A stretch of DNA of 42,449 bases from Bradyrhizobium jicamae (GCF_001440395.1 NZ_LLXZ01000064.1:1-42449), one strand, 5' to 3'; counted from the first letter of the stretch, positions 8,288-17,040 are shown. Program-made: numbers and translations. The notes: generated by a model not told the origin, from the sequence alone.

Positions 8288-8767
8288 TCAATTGAAATAG
8301 ATCAGCCCGATCCAGTCGGCCACCAGCGCGGGCTTGTCCTCGCCCTCGATCTCCACGGTGACATTGGTGCGCGACTGCAGTTCCTTCGGCTTGCGCAGCT
8401 TGGCTTCCATGAGCGTGAACCGGCCGCGGACCCGCGAGCCGGCGCGGACCGGCGACAGGAAGCGCAGCTTGTCAAAGCCGTAATTGACGCCCATCGCCGT
8501 GCCTTCGATGACCGGCATCACCTCATAGGACATGATGCTCATCAGCGACATCGTCAGGAAGCCATGCGCGATAGTGTTGCCGAACGCGGTTTCCTTCTTC
8601 GCCCGTTCCGGGTCGACATGGATGAACTGATGGTCCTCGATCACGTCGGCATAGACGTTGATCCGGTTCTGGTCGATCAGGTGCCAGGACGACACGCCGA
8701 TCTCCTTGCCGACCATGGCCTGATAAGCCTCAAACGAGACCGGCGGCTTCTTCCAGACTTCATTCAT
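8288..8767 (-). CDS. MaoC family (R)-specific enoyl-CoA hydratase
   Basis: A 159-residue single-hotdog MaoC protein. The hydratase-2 dyad is visible in DVIEDHQFIHVDPERA (Asp45 and His50), followed by FGNTIAHGFLTMSL, the family's central helix. Such enzymes hydrate trans-2-enoyl-CoA to (R)-3-hydroxyacyl-CoA in the cytoplasm. The gene is three bases after the acyl-CoA synthetase stop and upstream of an SDR like the dehydrogenase of peroxisomal multifunctional enzyme 2; the three could together activate, hydrate and oxidise an acid. The chain length is unknown. Confidence 0.9.
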   Translation of the reverse strand: MNEVWKKPPVSFEAYQAMVGKEIGVSSWHLIDQNRINVYADVIEDHQFIHVDPERAKKETAFGNTIAHGFLTMSLMSIMSYEVMPVIEGTAMGVNYGFDKLRFLSPVRAGSRVRGRFTLMEAKLRKPKELQSRTNVTVEIEGEDKPALVADWIGLIYFN

Positions 8768-8770
8768 TAT

Positions 8771-10501
8771 TCAGCTCTCCAGCCCGGCGGTCCGCACCTT
8801 CTGCAGCTCCGGGAACTCTTCTTCGCGGAATTCCTGTCCGCGCAACGCGTCATCCCTGACATTTTCATGTTCGAGCCGGCGCAACTGCACGCGGCGGATT
8901 TTGCCTGATATCGTCTTCGGTAGTTCCGTCACCAGCTCGATCTTGCGGATGCGCTTGAAGGGCGCGAGCCGCGTGTGCAGATGCTGGAAAATCGACAGCG
9001 CAGTCGCCGGAGAGCGCGCCACGCCCGATACCAGCAGCACATACGCCTTGGGGATGGCCAGACGAATTGGATCGGGACTCGGCACGACGGCGGCTTCCGC
9101 GACGGCTTCATGTTCCAGCAGTACGCTTTCCAGCTCGAACGGGCTGATGCGGTAGTCGGAAGATTTGAAGACGTCGTCGGAGCGGCCGACAAAGGTGAGA
9201 TAGCCCTCGTCGTCGGCAAACACGACGTCGCCCGAGCGGTAGAGATCGCCGCCGGCGCCGCTCAGTTTACCGTCTTCGCCCTGATAGCCCTGCATCAGGC
9301 CCGCGGGGCGATCGGCGCCGAGCACTAGCGTCACCTCGCCTTCCTTGGCGATGTTGCCGTCGCCATCGGTGATCTGCACGCGGTAGCCCGGCAGCGGGCG
9401 GCCCATCGAGCCGACCTTGACCTTCTGGCCCGGCGAGTTGCCGGCCAGCGCCGTGGTTTCGGTTTGGCCATAGCCGTCGCGGATGGTGAGGCCCCACGCC
9501 GTCTTTACCTGATCGATCACTTCGGGGTTGAGCGGCTCGCCCGCACCGCAGACCTCGCGCAGGCTCACCTTGAAGTCGGCGAGCTTTTCCTGAATGAACA
9601 ACCGCCACACCGTCGGCGGCGCGCACAGCGTGGTGACGCCGCAGCGACCGACGGTCGCCAGCAAGGTCTTGGCGTCGAAGCGCGGCTGGTTGACGACGAA
9701 TACGGTCGCCCCCGCATTCCAGGGCGCGAAGAAGCAGCTCCAGGCATGCTTGGCCCAGCCGGGTGAGGAAATATTCAGATGGACATCGCCCGGCTGCAGG
9801 CCGAGCCAGAACATCGTCGACAGCGCGCCGACCGGATAGCTGCGCTGGCTGTGCCGCACCAGTTTCGGCTTTGCCGTAGTGCCCGAGGTGAAATAGAGCA
9901 GCATCGGGTCGTCGGCATTGGTCGGACCGTCGGGTGTAAACGCTTCGGAAGCGCTCGCCGCCCCTTCGAACGGCAACCAACCGTCATGCTGCGACGTCAC
10001 GCCCACGACGATGCGAACCAGGCTGTCGCTGCCGAGATTTGCAAACTTGGCGACCTGATCCTGCGAGGCGACCACCACCCTCGCCTTGCCGCGATCGAGC
10101 CGGTCGCGCAGCTCATCGGGCGTGAGCAGCGTCGTGGCGGGGATCACGACCACGCCGAGCTTCATCGCCGCCAGCATGGTCTCCCACAGCGGCACGACAT
10201 TGCCGAGCAGCAGCAGCAGATGATCACCGCGCCGCAAGCCCTGCGCGCGCAGGAAATTCGCCACCTGATTGGAACGGCGCGACAGCGTGGCGAAGGAGAG
10301 TTTCGTCTCCTTGTCGCCGGGATCGACGATCCAGAGCGCGGTGCGATCGCGGCTGTCGGCTTGGCCGGCGAGTTCCGCGTCGAACCAGTCCAGCGCCCAG
10401 TTGAAGGGAACCGGGTCGGGCCAGCGGAACCCTTTTACGGCCGCATCGTAGTCGGTGCGGTGCTTGAGCAGAAAGGCGCGCGCTTCCTGAAAACTCGTCA
10501 C
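8771..10501 (-). CDS. AMP-forming acyl-CoA synthetase
   Basis: A 576-residue member of the ANL (acyl-CoA synthetase/luciferase) superfamily, forming an acyl-CoA from a carboxylic acid, ATP and CoA. The P-loop YFTSGTTAKPKLVRHS is visible, then DGYGQTETT, the DLYRSGDVVFADDEGYLTFVGRSDDVFKSSDYRISP hinge region (cited in part) and the C-terminal catalytic lysine Lys534 in KTISGKIRR. Overall it resembles medium-chain (ACSM-like) synthetases. The ATG at 10501 is 11 bases after the mmsB stop and three bases separate its stop from the MaoC gene, which indicates one transcription unit. Confidence 0.92.
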   Translation of the reverse strand: MTSFQEARAFLLKHRTDYDAAVKGFRWPDPVPFNWALDWFDAELAGQADSRDRTALWIVDPGDKETKLSFATLSRRSNQVANFLRAQGLRRGDHLLLLLGNVVPLWETMLAAMKLGVVVIPATTLLTPDELRDRLDRGKARVVVASQDQVAKFANLGSDSLVRIVVGVTSQHDGWLPFEGAASASEAFTPDGPTNADDPMLLYFTSGTTAKPKLVRHSQRSYPVGALSTMFWLGLQPGDVHLNISSPGWAKHAWSCFFAPWNAGATVFVVNQPRFDAKTLLATVGRCGVTTLCAPPTVWRLFIQEKLADFKVSLREVCGAGEPLNPEVIDQVKTAWGLTIRDGYGQTETTALAGNSPGQKVKVGSMGRPLPGYRVQITDGDGNIAKEGEVTLVLGADRPAGLMQGYQGEDGKLSGAGGDLYRSGDVVFADDEGYLTFVGRSDDVFKSSDYRISPFELESVLLEHEAVAEAAVVPSPDPIRLAIPKAYVLLVSGVARSPATALSIFQHLHTRLAPFKRIRKIELVTELPKTISGKIRRVQLRRLEHENVRDDALRGQEFREEEFPELQKVRTAGLES

Positions 10502-10512
10502 TCAGGTCTCCG

Positions 10513-11400
10513 TTATTTCCCGGCGAGGCTCCTAACGTGCTGGATAATACCGGAAAAATCCACCCCGCCATGGCCGGCGGCATCAAACGCCTTGTAGATC
10601 TCCTGCGCGTGCCTGCCGAGTGGCGTGACCGCCCCGGCGGCGTTGGCCGCGTCCTGTGCCAGCGTGAGGTCCTTCACCATCAGGTTGGAGGCAAAACCCG
10701 GCTTGTAGCCGTTATTGGCAGGAGAAGCCGGCACCGGACCCGGCACCGGGCAATAGGAAGTCAACGCCCAGCACTGGCCCGAGGAGGTCGAGGCGACGTC
10801 GAACAGCGCCTGATGCGACAGGCCGAGCTTTTCCGCCAACGCAAAGGCCTCGCCGACACCGATCATGGAAATCCCCAAAATCATGTTGTTGCAGATCTTG
10901 GCCGCCTGCCCCGCGCCGGCGCCGCCGCAATGCACGATCTTCTTGCCCATGTTTTCCAGCGCAGGTTTTGCCGCCGCAAACGCCTTCTCCTCACCGCCGC
11001 ACATGAAGGTGAGCGTCGCGCCCTTGGCGCCGCCGGTTCCGCCCGACACCGGCGCATCGACCGAGAGCATGCCGGCCTTCGCCGCCAGCGCATGCGCCTG
11101 CTTGGCGCTTTCGACATCGATGGTCGAACAATCGATGATCAGCGTGCCCTTGGCCATCACGGGGACGACTTCGCTCCAGACCGAGAGCACATGCTTGCCG
11201 GCGGGCAGCATGGTAACGACGACGTCGGCGCCCTTGACGGAAGCGACCGAACTCTCGGCAATCGCTGCGCCGTCCGCCTTGGCCTGATCGCGCGAGGCCG
11301 CGACCAGATCGAAGGCGGTGACCTTGTGGCCGGCCTTGACCAGATTGGCCGCCATCGGCCCGCCCATGTTGCCGAGGCCAATGAATGCGATATTTGCCAT
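10513..11400 (-). CDS. mmsB: 3-hydroxyisobutyrate dehydrogenase
   Basis: A 295-residue beta-hydroxyacid dehydrogenase. The NAD-binding motif FIGLGNMGGPMAANL is at 6-20, the substrate motif DAPVSGGTGGAKGATL at 115-130, and the catalytic lysine is Lys168 in GAGQAAKICNN. Length and sequence fit MmsB, which oxidises 3-hydroxyisobutyrate to methylmalonate semialdehyde in valine catabolism. The genes directly upstream encode the preceding hydrolase and dehydrogenase, and mmsA, which uses the product, heads the cluster. The gap to the hydrolase gene is 32 bases. Confidence 0.93.
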   Translation of the reverse strand: MANIAFIGLGNMGGPMAANLVKAGHKVTAFDLVAASRDQAKADGAAIAESSVASVKGADVVVTMLPAGKHVLSVWSEVVPVMAKGTLIIDCSTIDVESAKQAHALAAKAGMLSVDAPVSGGTGGAKGATLTFMCGGEEKAFAAAKPALENMGKKIVHCGGAGAGQAAKICNNMILGISMIGVGEAFALAEKLGLSHQALFDVASTSSGQCWALTSYCPVPGPVPASPANNGYKPGFASNLMVKDLTLAQDAANAAGAVTPLGRHAQEIYKAFDAAGHGGVDFSGIIQHVRSLAGK

Positions 11401-11432
11401 GATGTTCCTCCGCTGGGGCGTTTCTGTCTGAC

Positions 11433-12506
11433 TTATGGAAATTTCAGTTCGTCGGCGCCGATCTCGGCGAAGTAAGGCGCGACCATCGCCGGCGTCACGT
11501 CTTCAATGCGCGGCGGCGACCATTTGGGATTGCGGTCCTTGTCGATCACGGCGGCGCGCACGCCCTCGCGGAAATCGTCGCTGGCGAACACTTCCAGCGC
11601 GGCGCGATATTCCCGCACCAGACACTCTTCCAGCGAGCGAGCCGACCGCGCCAGCCGCAGCAGCTTCAGCGTCACCACCATGCCGCGCGGCGATTTTTCG
11701 CCAAGCGTCTTCAGCGTCGCCTGCGCAAAGTCCGAACCATCACGCTGCAGCGCTGCGACGATATCCTCCATGCGGTCGTGGGAGAACAGCGCATCGATCT
11801 TCGCCTGTTGCGCGGCGACCGGCCCAACGGTCTCTCCGGTCGAGAAGCTGTCGATCAGCTTCCTGACGTCAGCCGACGTGGTGCCGGGCTGCACCTTCGT
11901 CAGCGCCTCGCGCAAGGCCGGCAGCTTTGCCGACGGCACCACCGCATCGGCAAATTTTGCGTGAATGGCGTCGGGACCGTTCATGGTCTGACCGGTCAGG
12001 CCAAAATAGGTGCCGATCTCGCCGGGCGAATGCGACAGCAACCAGGTGCCGCCGACATCCGGGAAGAAGCCGAGCCCGACTTCCGGCATCGCCAGCTTCG
12101 TCTTCTCGGTCACGACGCGGTGGCTGGAATGCGCTGACAGCCCGACGCCGCCGCCCATCACGATGCCGTCCATAAAGGCGACATAGGGCTTTGGGAACTT
12201 CTTGATGCGGGCGTTGAGGATGTATTCGTCGCGCCACAGGATCTTGCCGAGATCGCCCTTGACCTTCGAGCTTTCCCAGAGCGCGCGGATGTCGCCGCCG
12301 GCGCACAGTCCGCGCTCGCCCGCGCCTTCCAGCACGATCACTGCAATTGCGGGATCGGCCTCGAAAGCGTCGAGCGCCTTGTCGACATCGTGAAACATCT
12401 CCAGCGTCACGGCATTGATGGCCTTCGGCCGGTTCAGGCGGATGATGCCTGCAGAACCTTCTTTGCGCGCGATCAGGTCGCCCTCTTCCACAGCCGCATC
12501 CGTCAT
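11433..12506 (-). CDS. 3-hydroxyisobutyryl-CoA hydrolase (crotonase fold)
   Basis: A 357-residue crotonase-fold protein, longer than ordinary enoyl-CoA hydratases and matching the HIBCH type. The motifs are CAGGDIRALWESS (68-80), MGGGVGLSAHSSHRV (117-131) and MPEVGLGFFPDVGGTWLLS (140-158) with Glu142 and Asp150 in the positions used by HIBCH. It releases CoA from 3-hydroxyisobutyryl-CoA, after which MmsB acts on the free acid. The ATG at 12506 overlaps the TGA of the acyl-CoA dehydrogenase gene (ATGA), so translation is probably coupled. The frame is open further upstream inside the neighbour, but that part is not family-like. Confidence 0.9.
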   Translation of the reverse strand: MTDAAVEEGDLIARKEGSAGIIRLNRPKAINAVTLEMFHDVDKALDAFEADPAIAVIVLEGAGERGLCAGGDIRALWESSKVKGDLGKILWRDEYILNARIKKFPKPYVAFMDGIVMGGGVGLSAHSSHRVVTEKTKLAMPEVGLGFFPDVGGTWLLSHSPGEIGTYFGLTGQTMNGPDAIHAKFADAVVPSAKLPALREALTKVQPGTTSADVRKLIDSFSTGETVGPVAAQQAKIDALFSHDRMEDIVAALQRDGSDFAQATLKTLGEKSPRGMVVTLKLLRLARSARSLEECLVREYRAALEVFASDDFREGVRAAVIDKDRNPKWSPPRIEDVTPAMVAPYFAEIGADELKFP

Positions 12507-13648
12507 CGCGCGCCCTCGATCATCTTGCGCGACACGATCAGCCGCATGATTTCGTTGGTCCCTTCCAGGATCTGGTGCACGCGCAGGTCGCGCACGATCT
12601 TCTCGATGCCGTATTCGCTGAGGTAGCCGTAGCCGCCATGCAGCTGCAGCGCCTGATTGGCGACCTCGAAGCCGACATCGGTGCCGAAGCGTTTGACCAT
12701 CGCGCACAGCATGGTGGCGTCGGGATCCTTGCGGTCGAGCGCCGCGGCTGCGCGCCACAGAAATGTCCGCGCCGCCTCCAGCTCGGTCGCCATGTCGGCC
12801 AAGCGAAACTGCAGCGCCTGGAATTCGTCGAGGCGCTTACCGAAGGCCTTCCGCTCCTTCATGTAGGCCAGCGACTTGTCGAGCGCGCTCTGCGCGCCAC
12901 CGAGCGAGCACGCCGCGATGTTGAGGCGGCCGCCATCGAGGCCGGCCATCGCGATCTTGAAGCCGATGCCCTCCTCGCCCAGCCTGTTCTCGACCGGCAC
13001 GCGGGCATTCTCGAAAATCACCGCGCGCGTCGGCTGCGCGTTCCAACCCATCTTGCGCTCGTTGGCGCCGAACGACACGCCCGGCGTCTTGCCGTCGATG
13101 ACGAGCGTCGAGACGCCGCCAGGACCATCGCCGCCGGTCCGCACCATCACGACCAGCAGATCGGTGCCGCCGGCCCCGGAAATGAACTGCTTCTGCCCGT
13201 TCAGGACGTAGTGATCGCCCTCGCGCACCGCGCGGGTGCGGAGCGCCGCGGCATCCGATCCGGCGCCCGGCTCGGTGAGACAGTAGCTTGCGATCAGCTC
13301 CATCGTGCAAAGTTTTGGCAGCCACTTCCGCCGCTGGGCGTCGTTGCCATAGGCATCGATCATCCAGGACGCCATGTTGTGGATCGAGATGAAGGCCGAC
13401 ACGGTCGGGCAGCCGGTCGCGAGCGCCTCAAAGATCAAGGCGGCATCGAAGCGCGTCATCGCCGAGCCGCCGACATCCTCCTTGATGTAGATGCCGCCCA
13501 TGCCGAGGCCCGCGGCCTCGCGCATCACATCGACTGGAAAATGCTTCTCCTCGTCCCATCGCAGCGCATGCGGCGCGATTTTCTCGGCCGCAAACGCCCG
13601 TGCCATGTCGCGAACCGCGATCTGGTCCTCGTTGAGAGCGAACTGCAT
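12503..13648 (-). CDS. Isobutyryl-CoA dehydrogenase-type acyl-CoA dehydrogenase
   Basis: A 381-residue acyl-CoA dehydrogenase complete from the N-terminal helical domain to the catalytic end. It has YCLTEPGAGSDAAALRT, the FAD and substrate motif, and LHGGYGYLSEYGIEKIVRD. The general base is Glu362 in ILEGTNEIMR. It transfers electrons from the acyl-CoA to FAD and then to electron-transferring flavoprotein. The position between mmsA and the hydrolase gene argues for isobutyryl-CoA to methacryloyl-CoA; sequence alone does not exclude a short branched-chain relative. A classical methacryloyl-CoA hydratase gene is not obvious in this cluster. Confidence 0.9.
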   Translation of the reverse strand: MQFALNEDQIAVRDMARAFAAEKIAPHALRWDEEKHFPVDVMREAAGLGMGGIYIKEDVGGSAMTRFDAALIFEALATGCPTVSAFISIHNMASWMIDAYGNDAQRRKWLPKLCTMELIASYCLTEPGAGSDAAALRTRAVREGDHYVLNGQKQFISGAGGTDLLVVMVRTGGDGPGGVSTLVIDGKTPGVSFGANERKMGWNAQPTRAVIFENARVPVENRLGEEGIGFKIAMAGLDGGRLNIAACSLGGAQSALDKSLAYMKERKAFGKRLDEFQALQFRLADMATELEAARTFLWRAAAALDRKDPDATMLCAMVKRFGTDVGFEVANQALQLHGGYGYLSEYGIEKIVRDLRVHQILEGTNEIMRLIVSRKMIEGAR

Positions 13649-13678
13649 CTTGCCGCTTACCCCTGAAGGTTACCCCAT

Positions 13679-13764
13679 CGTCATTGCGAGAAGCGAAGCG
13701 ACGAAGCAATCCATTCTTCCTTTTCGCGGAAAATATGGATTGCTTCGCTGCGCTCGCAATGACG
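13679..13764. repeat. Palindromic intergenic repeat, family B, copy 2
   Basis: The ends are CGTCATTGCGAGAAGCGAAG and GCGCTCGCAATGACG, with inner arms CGAAGCAATCCAT and ATGGATTGCTTCG; it differs from copy 1 mainly in the loop, which contains TTTTCGCGGAAAA. It lies between mmsA and the acyl-CoA dehydrogenase gene, so it interrupts the leftward cluster and could reduce or stabilise distal transcript. Confidence 0.92.
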
Positions 13765-13779
13765 GCTCGGCTCCGGGAA

Positions 13780-15276
13780 TTACTTCATCAACGGGATCGA
13801 GAACTCCGCGCCTTCCTTGACGCCGGACGGCCAGCGCGAGGTCACCGTCTTGGTCTTGGTGTAGAAGCGGACCGAGTCCGGGCCGTGCTGGTTGAGGTCA
13901 CCAAAGCCGGACTTCTTCCAGCCGCCGAAGGTGTAATAGGCGATCGGCACCGGGATCGGCACGTTGATGCCGACCATGCCGACATTCACCTTGGCAGCGA
14001 AATCGCGCGCGGCGTCGCCGTCGCGGGTGAAGATCGCAACGCCGTTGCCGTAGTCATGCTCGGACGGCAGCGCGAGGGCTTCCTTGTAGTCGTGGGCGCG
14101 CACCACCGAGAGGACGGGCCCGAAGATTTCTTCCTTGTAGATCCGCATGTCCTTGGTGACGTTGTCGAACAGCGAACCGCCGAGATAGAAACCCTTCTCA
14201 TAGCCCTGCATCTTGAAGCCGCGGCCGTCGACGGCGAGCGTGGCGCCTTCCTTGATGCCGATATCGATGTAGCTCTTCACCTTCTCGACCGCCTCGCGGG
14301 TCACCAGCGGACCGTAGTCGGCGGCCGGATCGATCGACGTGCCGATCTTGAGCGACTCCACGCGCGGGATCAGCTTTTCCATCAGCCGGTCGGCGGTGGT
14401 CTTGCCGACGGGGACGGCGACCGACACCGCCATGCAGCGCTCGCCGGCCGAGCCGTAGCCGGCGCCGATCAGCGCGTCGACAGCCTGGTCCATGTCGGCG
14501 TCGGGCATGACGATGGCGTGGTTCTTGGCGCCGCCGAAACACTGGCAGCGCTTGCCGGTCTGGGCGGCGCGCTCGTAGATGTACTGCGCGATCGGCGTCG
14601 AGCCGACGAAGCCGATCGCCCTGATATCGGGATCGTCGAGGATGGCGTCCACGGCTTCCTTGTCGCCGTTGACGACGTTGAGGATGCCGGGCGGCAGCCC
14701 CGCTTCCATCATCAGTTCGGCCAGTCGCATCGGCACGCCCGGGTCGCGCTCGCTGGGCTTCAGGATGAAGGCATTGCCGCAGGCGATGGCGGGCGCGAAC
14801 TTCCACATCGGGATCATCGCCGGGAAATTGAACGGCGTGATGCCGGCGACGACGCCAAGCGGTTGCCGCAGCGAATAGATGTCAATGCCGGGACCGGCGC
14901 CTTCGGTATATTCGCCCTTCAACAGATGCGGAATGCCGCAGGCGAATTCCGCGACTTCGAGGCCGCGCTGGATGTCGCCCTTGGCGTCGGGCACGGTCTT
15001 GCCGTGCTCGCGCGCCAGCAGCTCGGCGAGCTTGTCGTAGTCGCGCTGCACCAGTTCGAGGAACTTCATCATCACGCGCGCGCGGCGCTGCGGATTGGTG
15101 TTTGCCCATTCGGGCTGGGCCAGCGCCGCGTTCTCGACGGCGGCGCGAACTTCCGCCTTGGAGGCCAGCGCTACCTTGGCCTGAACGTCGCCGGTCATCG
15201 GCTCAAAAACGTCAGCTGTCCGTCCCGAGGTCCCCTTGACCTCCTTGCCACCGATAAAATGTCCGATTGAGCGCAT
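13780..15276 (-). CDS. mmsA: CoA-acylating methylmalonate-semialdehyde dehydrogenase
   Basis: A 498-residue aldehyde dehydrogenase of the MmsA type, converting methylmalonate semialdehyde (and malonate semialdehyde) with CoA and NAD to propionyl-CoA (or acetyl-CoA). The motifs are TPFNFPAMIPMWKFAPAI (147-164), GSTPIAQYI, CQCFGGAKNHAIVMPDAD and GYGSAGERCMAVSVAV with catalytic Cys281. The absence of the general-base glutamate of ordinary ALDHs in the GGAKNH segment is as expected for the CoA-acylating group. The ATG at 15276 is chosen because AGGGAG lies eight bases upstream; a longer frame has no such site. It heads the leftward valine cluster and diverges from a LysR gene. Confidence 0.95.
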   Translation of the reverse strand: MRSIGHFIGGKEVKGTSGRTADVFEPMTGDVQAKVALASKAEVRAAVENAALAQPEWANTNPQRRARVMMKFLELVQRDYDKLAELLAREHGKTVPDAKGDIQRGLEVAEFACGIPHLLKGEYTEGAGPGIDIYSLRQPLGVVAGITPFNFPAMIPMWKFAPAIACGNAFILKPSERDPGVPMRLAELMMEAGLPPGILNVVNGDKEAVDAILDDPDIRAIGFVGSTPIAQYIYERAAQTGKRCQCFGGAKNHAIVMPDADMDQAVDALIGAGYGSAGERCMAVSVAVPVGKTTADRLMEKLIPRVESLKIGTSIDPAADYGPLVTREAVEKVKSYIDIGIKEGATLAVDGRGFKMQGYEKGFYLGGSLFDNVTKDMRIYKEEIFGPVLSVVRAHDYKEALALPSEHDYGNGVAIFTRDGDAARDFAAKVNVGMVGINVPIPVPIAYYTFGGWKKSGFGDLNQHGPDSVRFYTKTKTVTSRWPSGVKEGAEFSIPLMK

Positions 15277-15378
15277 GAATGATCTCCCTGGCGTCCCTGC
15301 AGGATCGCTTTCGAGCCCCTTTTTGACCTGCATTTCTTAGGATACAAGTCCGATAAATTGCACCATAGATGTGCGGAA
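15277..15378. promoter_or_regulatory. Divergent promoter region between mmsA and the LysR gene
   Basis: This 102-base gap must hold the promoters of both genes. GCAC-N7-GTGC (15360-15374), an interrupted dyad of the type bound by LysR proteins, lies just before the LysR start, where it could serve autoregulation. The LysR-mmsA arrangement is the classical divergent layout for a LysR activator and its target. No -35/-10 pair is clear. Confidence 0.45.
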
Positions 15379-16293
15379 ATGCTGGATCAAGGCGACCGTT
15401 CAATCGACTGGGATGACTTCCGTTTCGTCCTCGCCATCGTGCGCGGCGGGTCGGTTTCGGCTGCCGCCAAGCAGCTATCGGTCGACCATGCCACCGTGAT
15501 CCGCCGTGTCGACCGGCTGGAACGGCACCTCTCCGCCAAACTGTTCGATCGCCGCAAGACCGGCTACCTCCTGACCGATGCCGGCCAGCGTGTCGCCGAC
15601 AGCGCGGAGGCGATGGAATCCACCATCGTCGCCAACCAGGAGGCGGTCGGCGGCTCGCGCGCCCAGCTCACCGGCACGGTCCGGATCGGCGCGCCCGACG
15701 GGTTCGGCAGCCACTTCCTGGCCGCGCGGCTTCTGAAATTCACCGAGCGGTATCCCGATCTCGATCTGCAGCTCGTCGCCACCGCGCGGCTGTTCAGCCT
15801 GTCGAAGCGCGAGGCCGATATCGCGATCAGCCTGACCATGCCCAAGGAAGGGCGGATCGTCGGGCGCAAGCTGCTCGACTACAGCCTCGGCCTCTACGCC
15901 GCCCCTGCCTATCTCGATCGCGCGCCGAAGATCGTCGCGCGCAGCGATCTGCCCGGGCATCGCTTCGTCGGCTATATCGAGGAACTGCTGTTCACCCCGG
16001 AACTGGATTACCTGCCGCAGGTCTCGCCGAAGATCTCGGCCAAATTCCGCAGCGCCAATCTGATCGCGCAGCTCAATGCCACCATCGCAGGGTTTGGAAT
16101 TGCAGTGCTGCCGCACTTCATGGCGACGGCGCATCCGGAATTACGGCCGGTCTTGCCCGATGAGGTCAGGATCTCGCGCACGTTCTGGATGCTGATGCAT
16201 GCCGACAGCAAGGACCTGGCGCGGATCAGGGCGGTGGCCGATTACATCTGTGAGACGGTGGAGCGCGAGCGCGCGCTGTTTGGCGGGCGGTGA
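15379..16293 (+). CDS. LysR-family transcriptional regulator
   Basis: A 304-residue LysR-type regulator. The winged helix-turn-helix fills about residues 10-68 (DDFRFVLAIVRGGSVSAAAK, then DHATVIRRVDRLE and LFDRRKTGYLLTDAG), followed by a periplasmic-binding-like effector domain from about residue 90. The ATG at 15379 is preferred; an upstream TTG at 15358 is possible. It diverges from mmsA and probably controls the valine cluster in response to a pathway intermediate such as methylmalonate semialdehyde or 3-hydroxyisobutyrate; this is inference from position. It ends before repeat copy A3. Confidence 0.9.
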   Translation: MLDQGDRSIDWDDFRFVLAIVRGGSVSAAAKQLSVDHATVIRRVDRLERHLSAKLFDRRKTGYLLTDAGQRVADSAEAMESTIVANQEAVGGSRAQLTGTVRIGAPDGFGSHFLAARLLKFTERYPDLDLQLVATARLFSLSKREADIAISLTMPKEGRIVGRKLLDYSLGLYAAPAYLDRAPKIVARSDLPGHRFVGYIEELLFTPELDYLPQVSPKISAKFRSANLIAQLNATIAGFGIAVLPHFMATAHPELRPVLPDEVRISRTFWMLMHADSKDLARIRAVADYICETVERERALFGGR

Positions 16294-16296
16294 ACT

Positions 16297-16383
16297 GTAG
16301 GGTGGGCAACACGCAGCGTGCCCACCAATTCACGACGAGCCGGTGGAAAGATGGTGGGCACACTTCGCTTTGCCCACCCTACG
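16297..16383. repeat. Palindromic intergenic repeat, family A, copy 3
   Basis: The left arm starts GTAGGGTGGGCAA and the right arm is CTTTGCCCACCCTACG (16368-16383), with inner CGTGCCCACCA and TGGTGGGCACAC arms. The unit fills the gap between the LysR stop (16293) and the TetR stop (16393), which converge, so it is well placed as a two-way terminator. Confidence 0.93.
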
Positions 16384-16392
16384 ATTGCCTGC

Positions 16393-17010
16393 TTAATTCG
16401 CCTTCGCCCGCGCCTTTTTCGCAACCGGCTTTGCCACCGGGCGGCCCAGCGCGGCCTCGCGGCCGGCGAGAAGAATCTCGTCCGACAGTTCGCCGCTGCC
16501 GGCGACGCGCGACATCACCAGCGTCCCCATCATCGTCGCCAGCGTGCCCATGGCCTGCTTGCGCGCGGTCTTGCGCGGCACATCCGGAATCTGGTCGGCC
16601 ATCACGTCGATCAACTGTTCGAGCTTGGCGCTAAAGGCCTTGCGGGTCTTTGCGCTTTCGCGGGCAATTTCCGCACCGAGCGTGGGCACCGCGCAACCGC
16701 GGCCGGGATCGTCGCGATGCACTGTGGAGACGTAGGAATCAACGATCGTCGATAGCCGCTTCTCAGCCGGCGTTTCAGCGGCGATCTTGCGCCAGTGCTC
16801 GACCGAGCGGTCCATCGCATAGGCAAAAGCCTCGATCACCAGCGCCTCGCGGGAATCGAAATGGGCGTAGAAACCGCCATGGGTCAGGCCCGCCTCCTTC
16901 ATCAGGTCGGCGACGCCGATGCCATGCGCGCCCTTCTCGCGAAGCCGCACCGAGGCCTTCTTCACGATCCGCGCGTGGGTCTCCTGCTTGTGCTCTTTCG
17001 AATAGCGCAT
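16393..17010 (-). CDS. TetR/AcrR-family transcriptional regulator
   Basis: A 205-residue TetR-type repressor. The N-terminal helix-turn-helix is in GIGVADLMKEAGLTHGGFYAHFDSREALV (about residues 30-58, cited whole as positions), followed by an all-helical ligand domain. Conserved CAVPTLGAEIAR (about 105-117) is typical of a TetR subgroup common in proteobacteria. The C-terminal tail is rich in Lys and Ala. The imperfect dyad at 17027-17040 just upstream is a candidate operator. Likely targets are itself and perhaps the thioesterase gene transcribed toward it; the ligand is unknown. Confidence 0.9.
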   Translation of the reverse strand: MRYSKEHKQETHARIVKKASVRLREKGAHGIGVADLMKEAGLTHGGFYAHFDSREALVIEAFAYAMDRSVEHWRKIAAETPAEKRLSTIVDSYVSTVHRDDPGRGCAVPTLGAEIARESAKTRKAFSAKLEQLIDVMADQIPDVPRKTARKQAMGTLATMMGTLVMSRVAGSGELSDEILLAGREAALGRPVAKPVAKKARAKAN

Positions 17011-17026
17011 TGACGCGTCCCATTAA

Positions 17027-17040
17027 ATGTCTGCAGTCAT
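17027..17040. promoter_or_regulatory. Candidate operator upstream of the TetR gene
   Basis: ATGTCTGCAGTCAT is a dyad around CTGCAG with one mismatched pair, 17 bases upstream of the TetR start. Read leftward it follows TATTAT, a plausible -10 element, so a bound repressor would sit near the transcription start. This is a suggestion from position and symmetry only. Confidence 0.3.
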
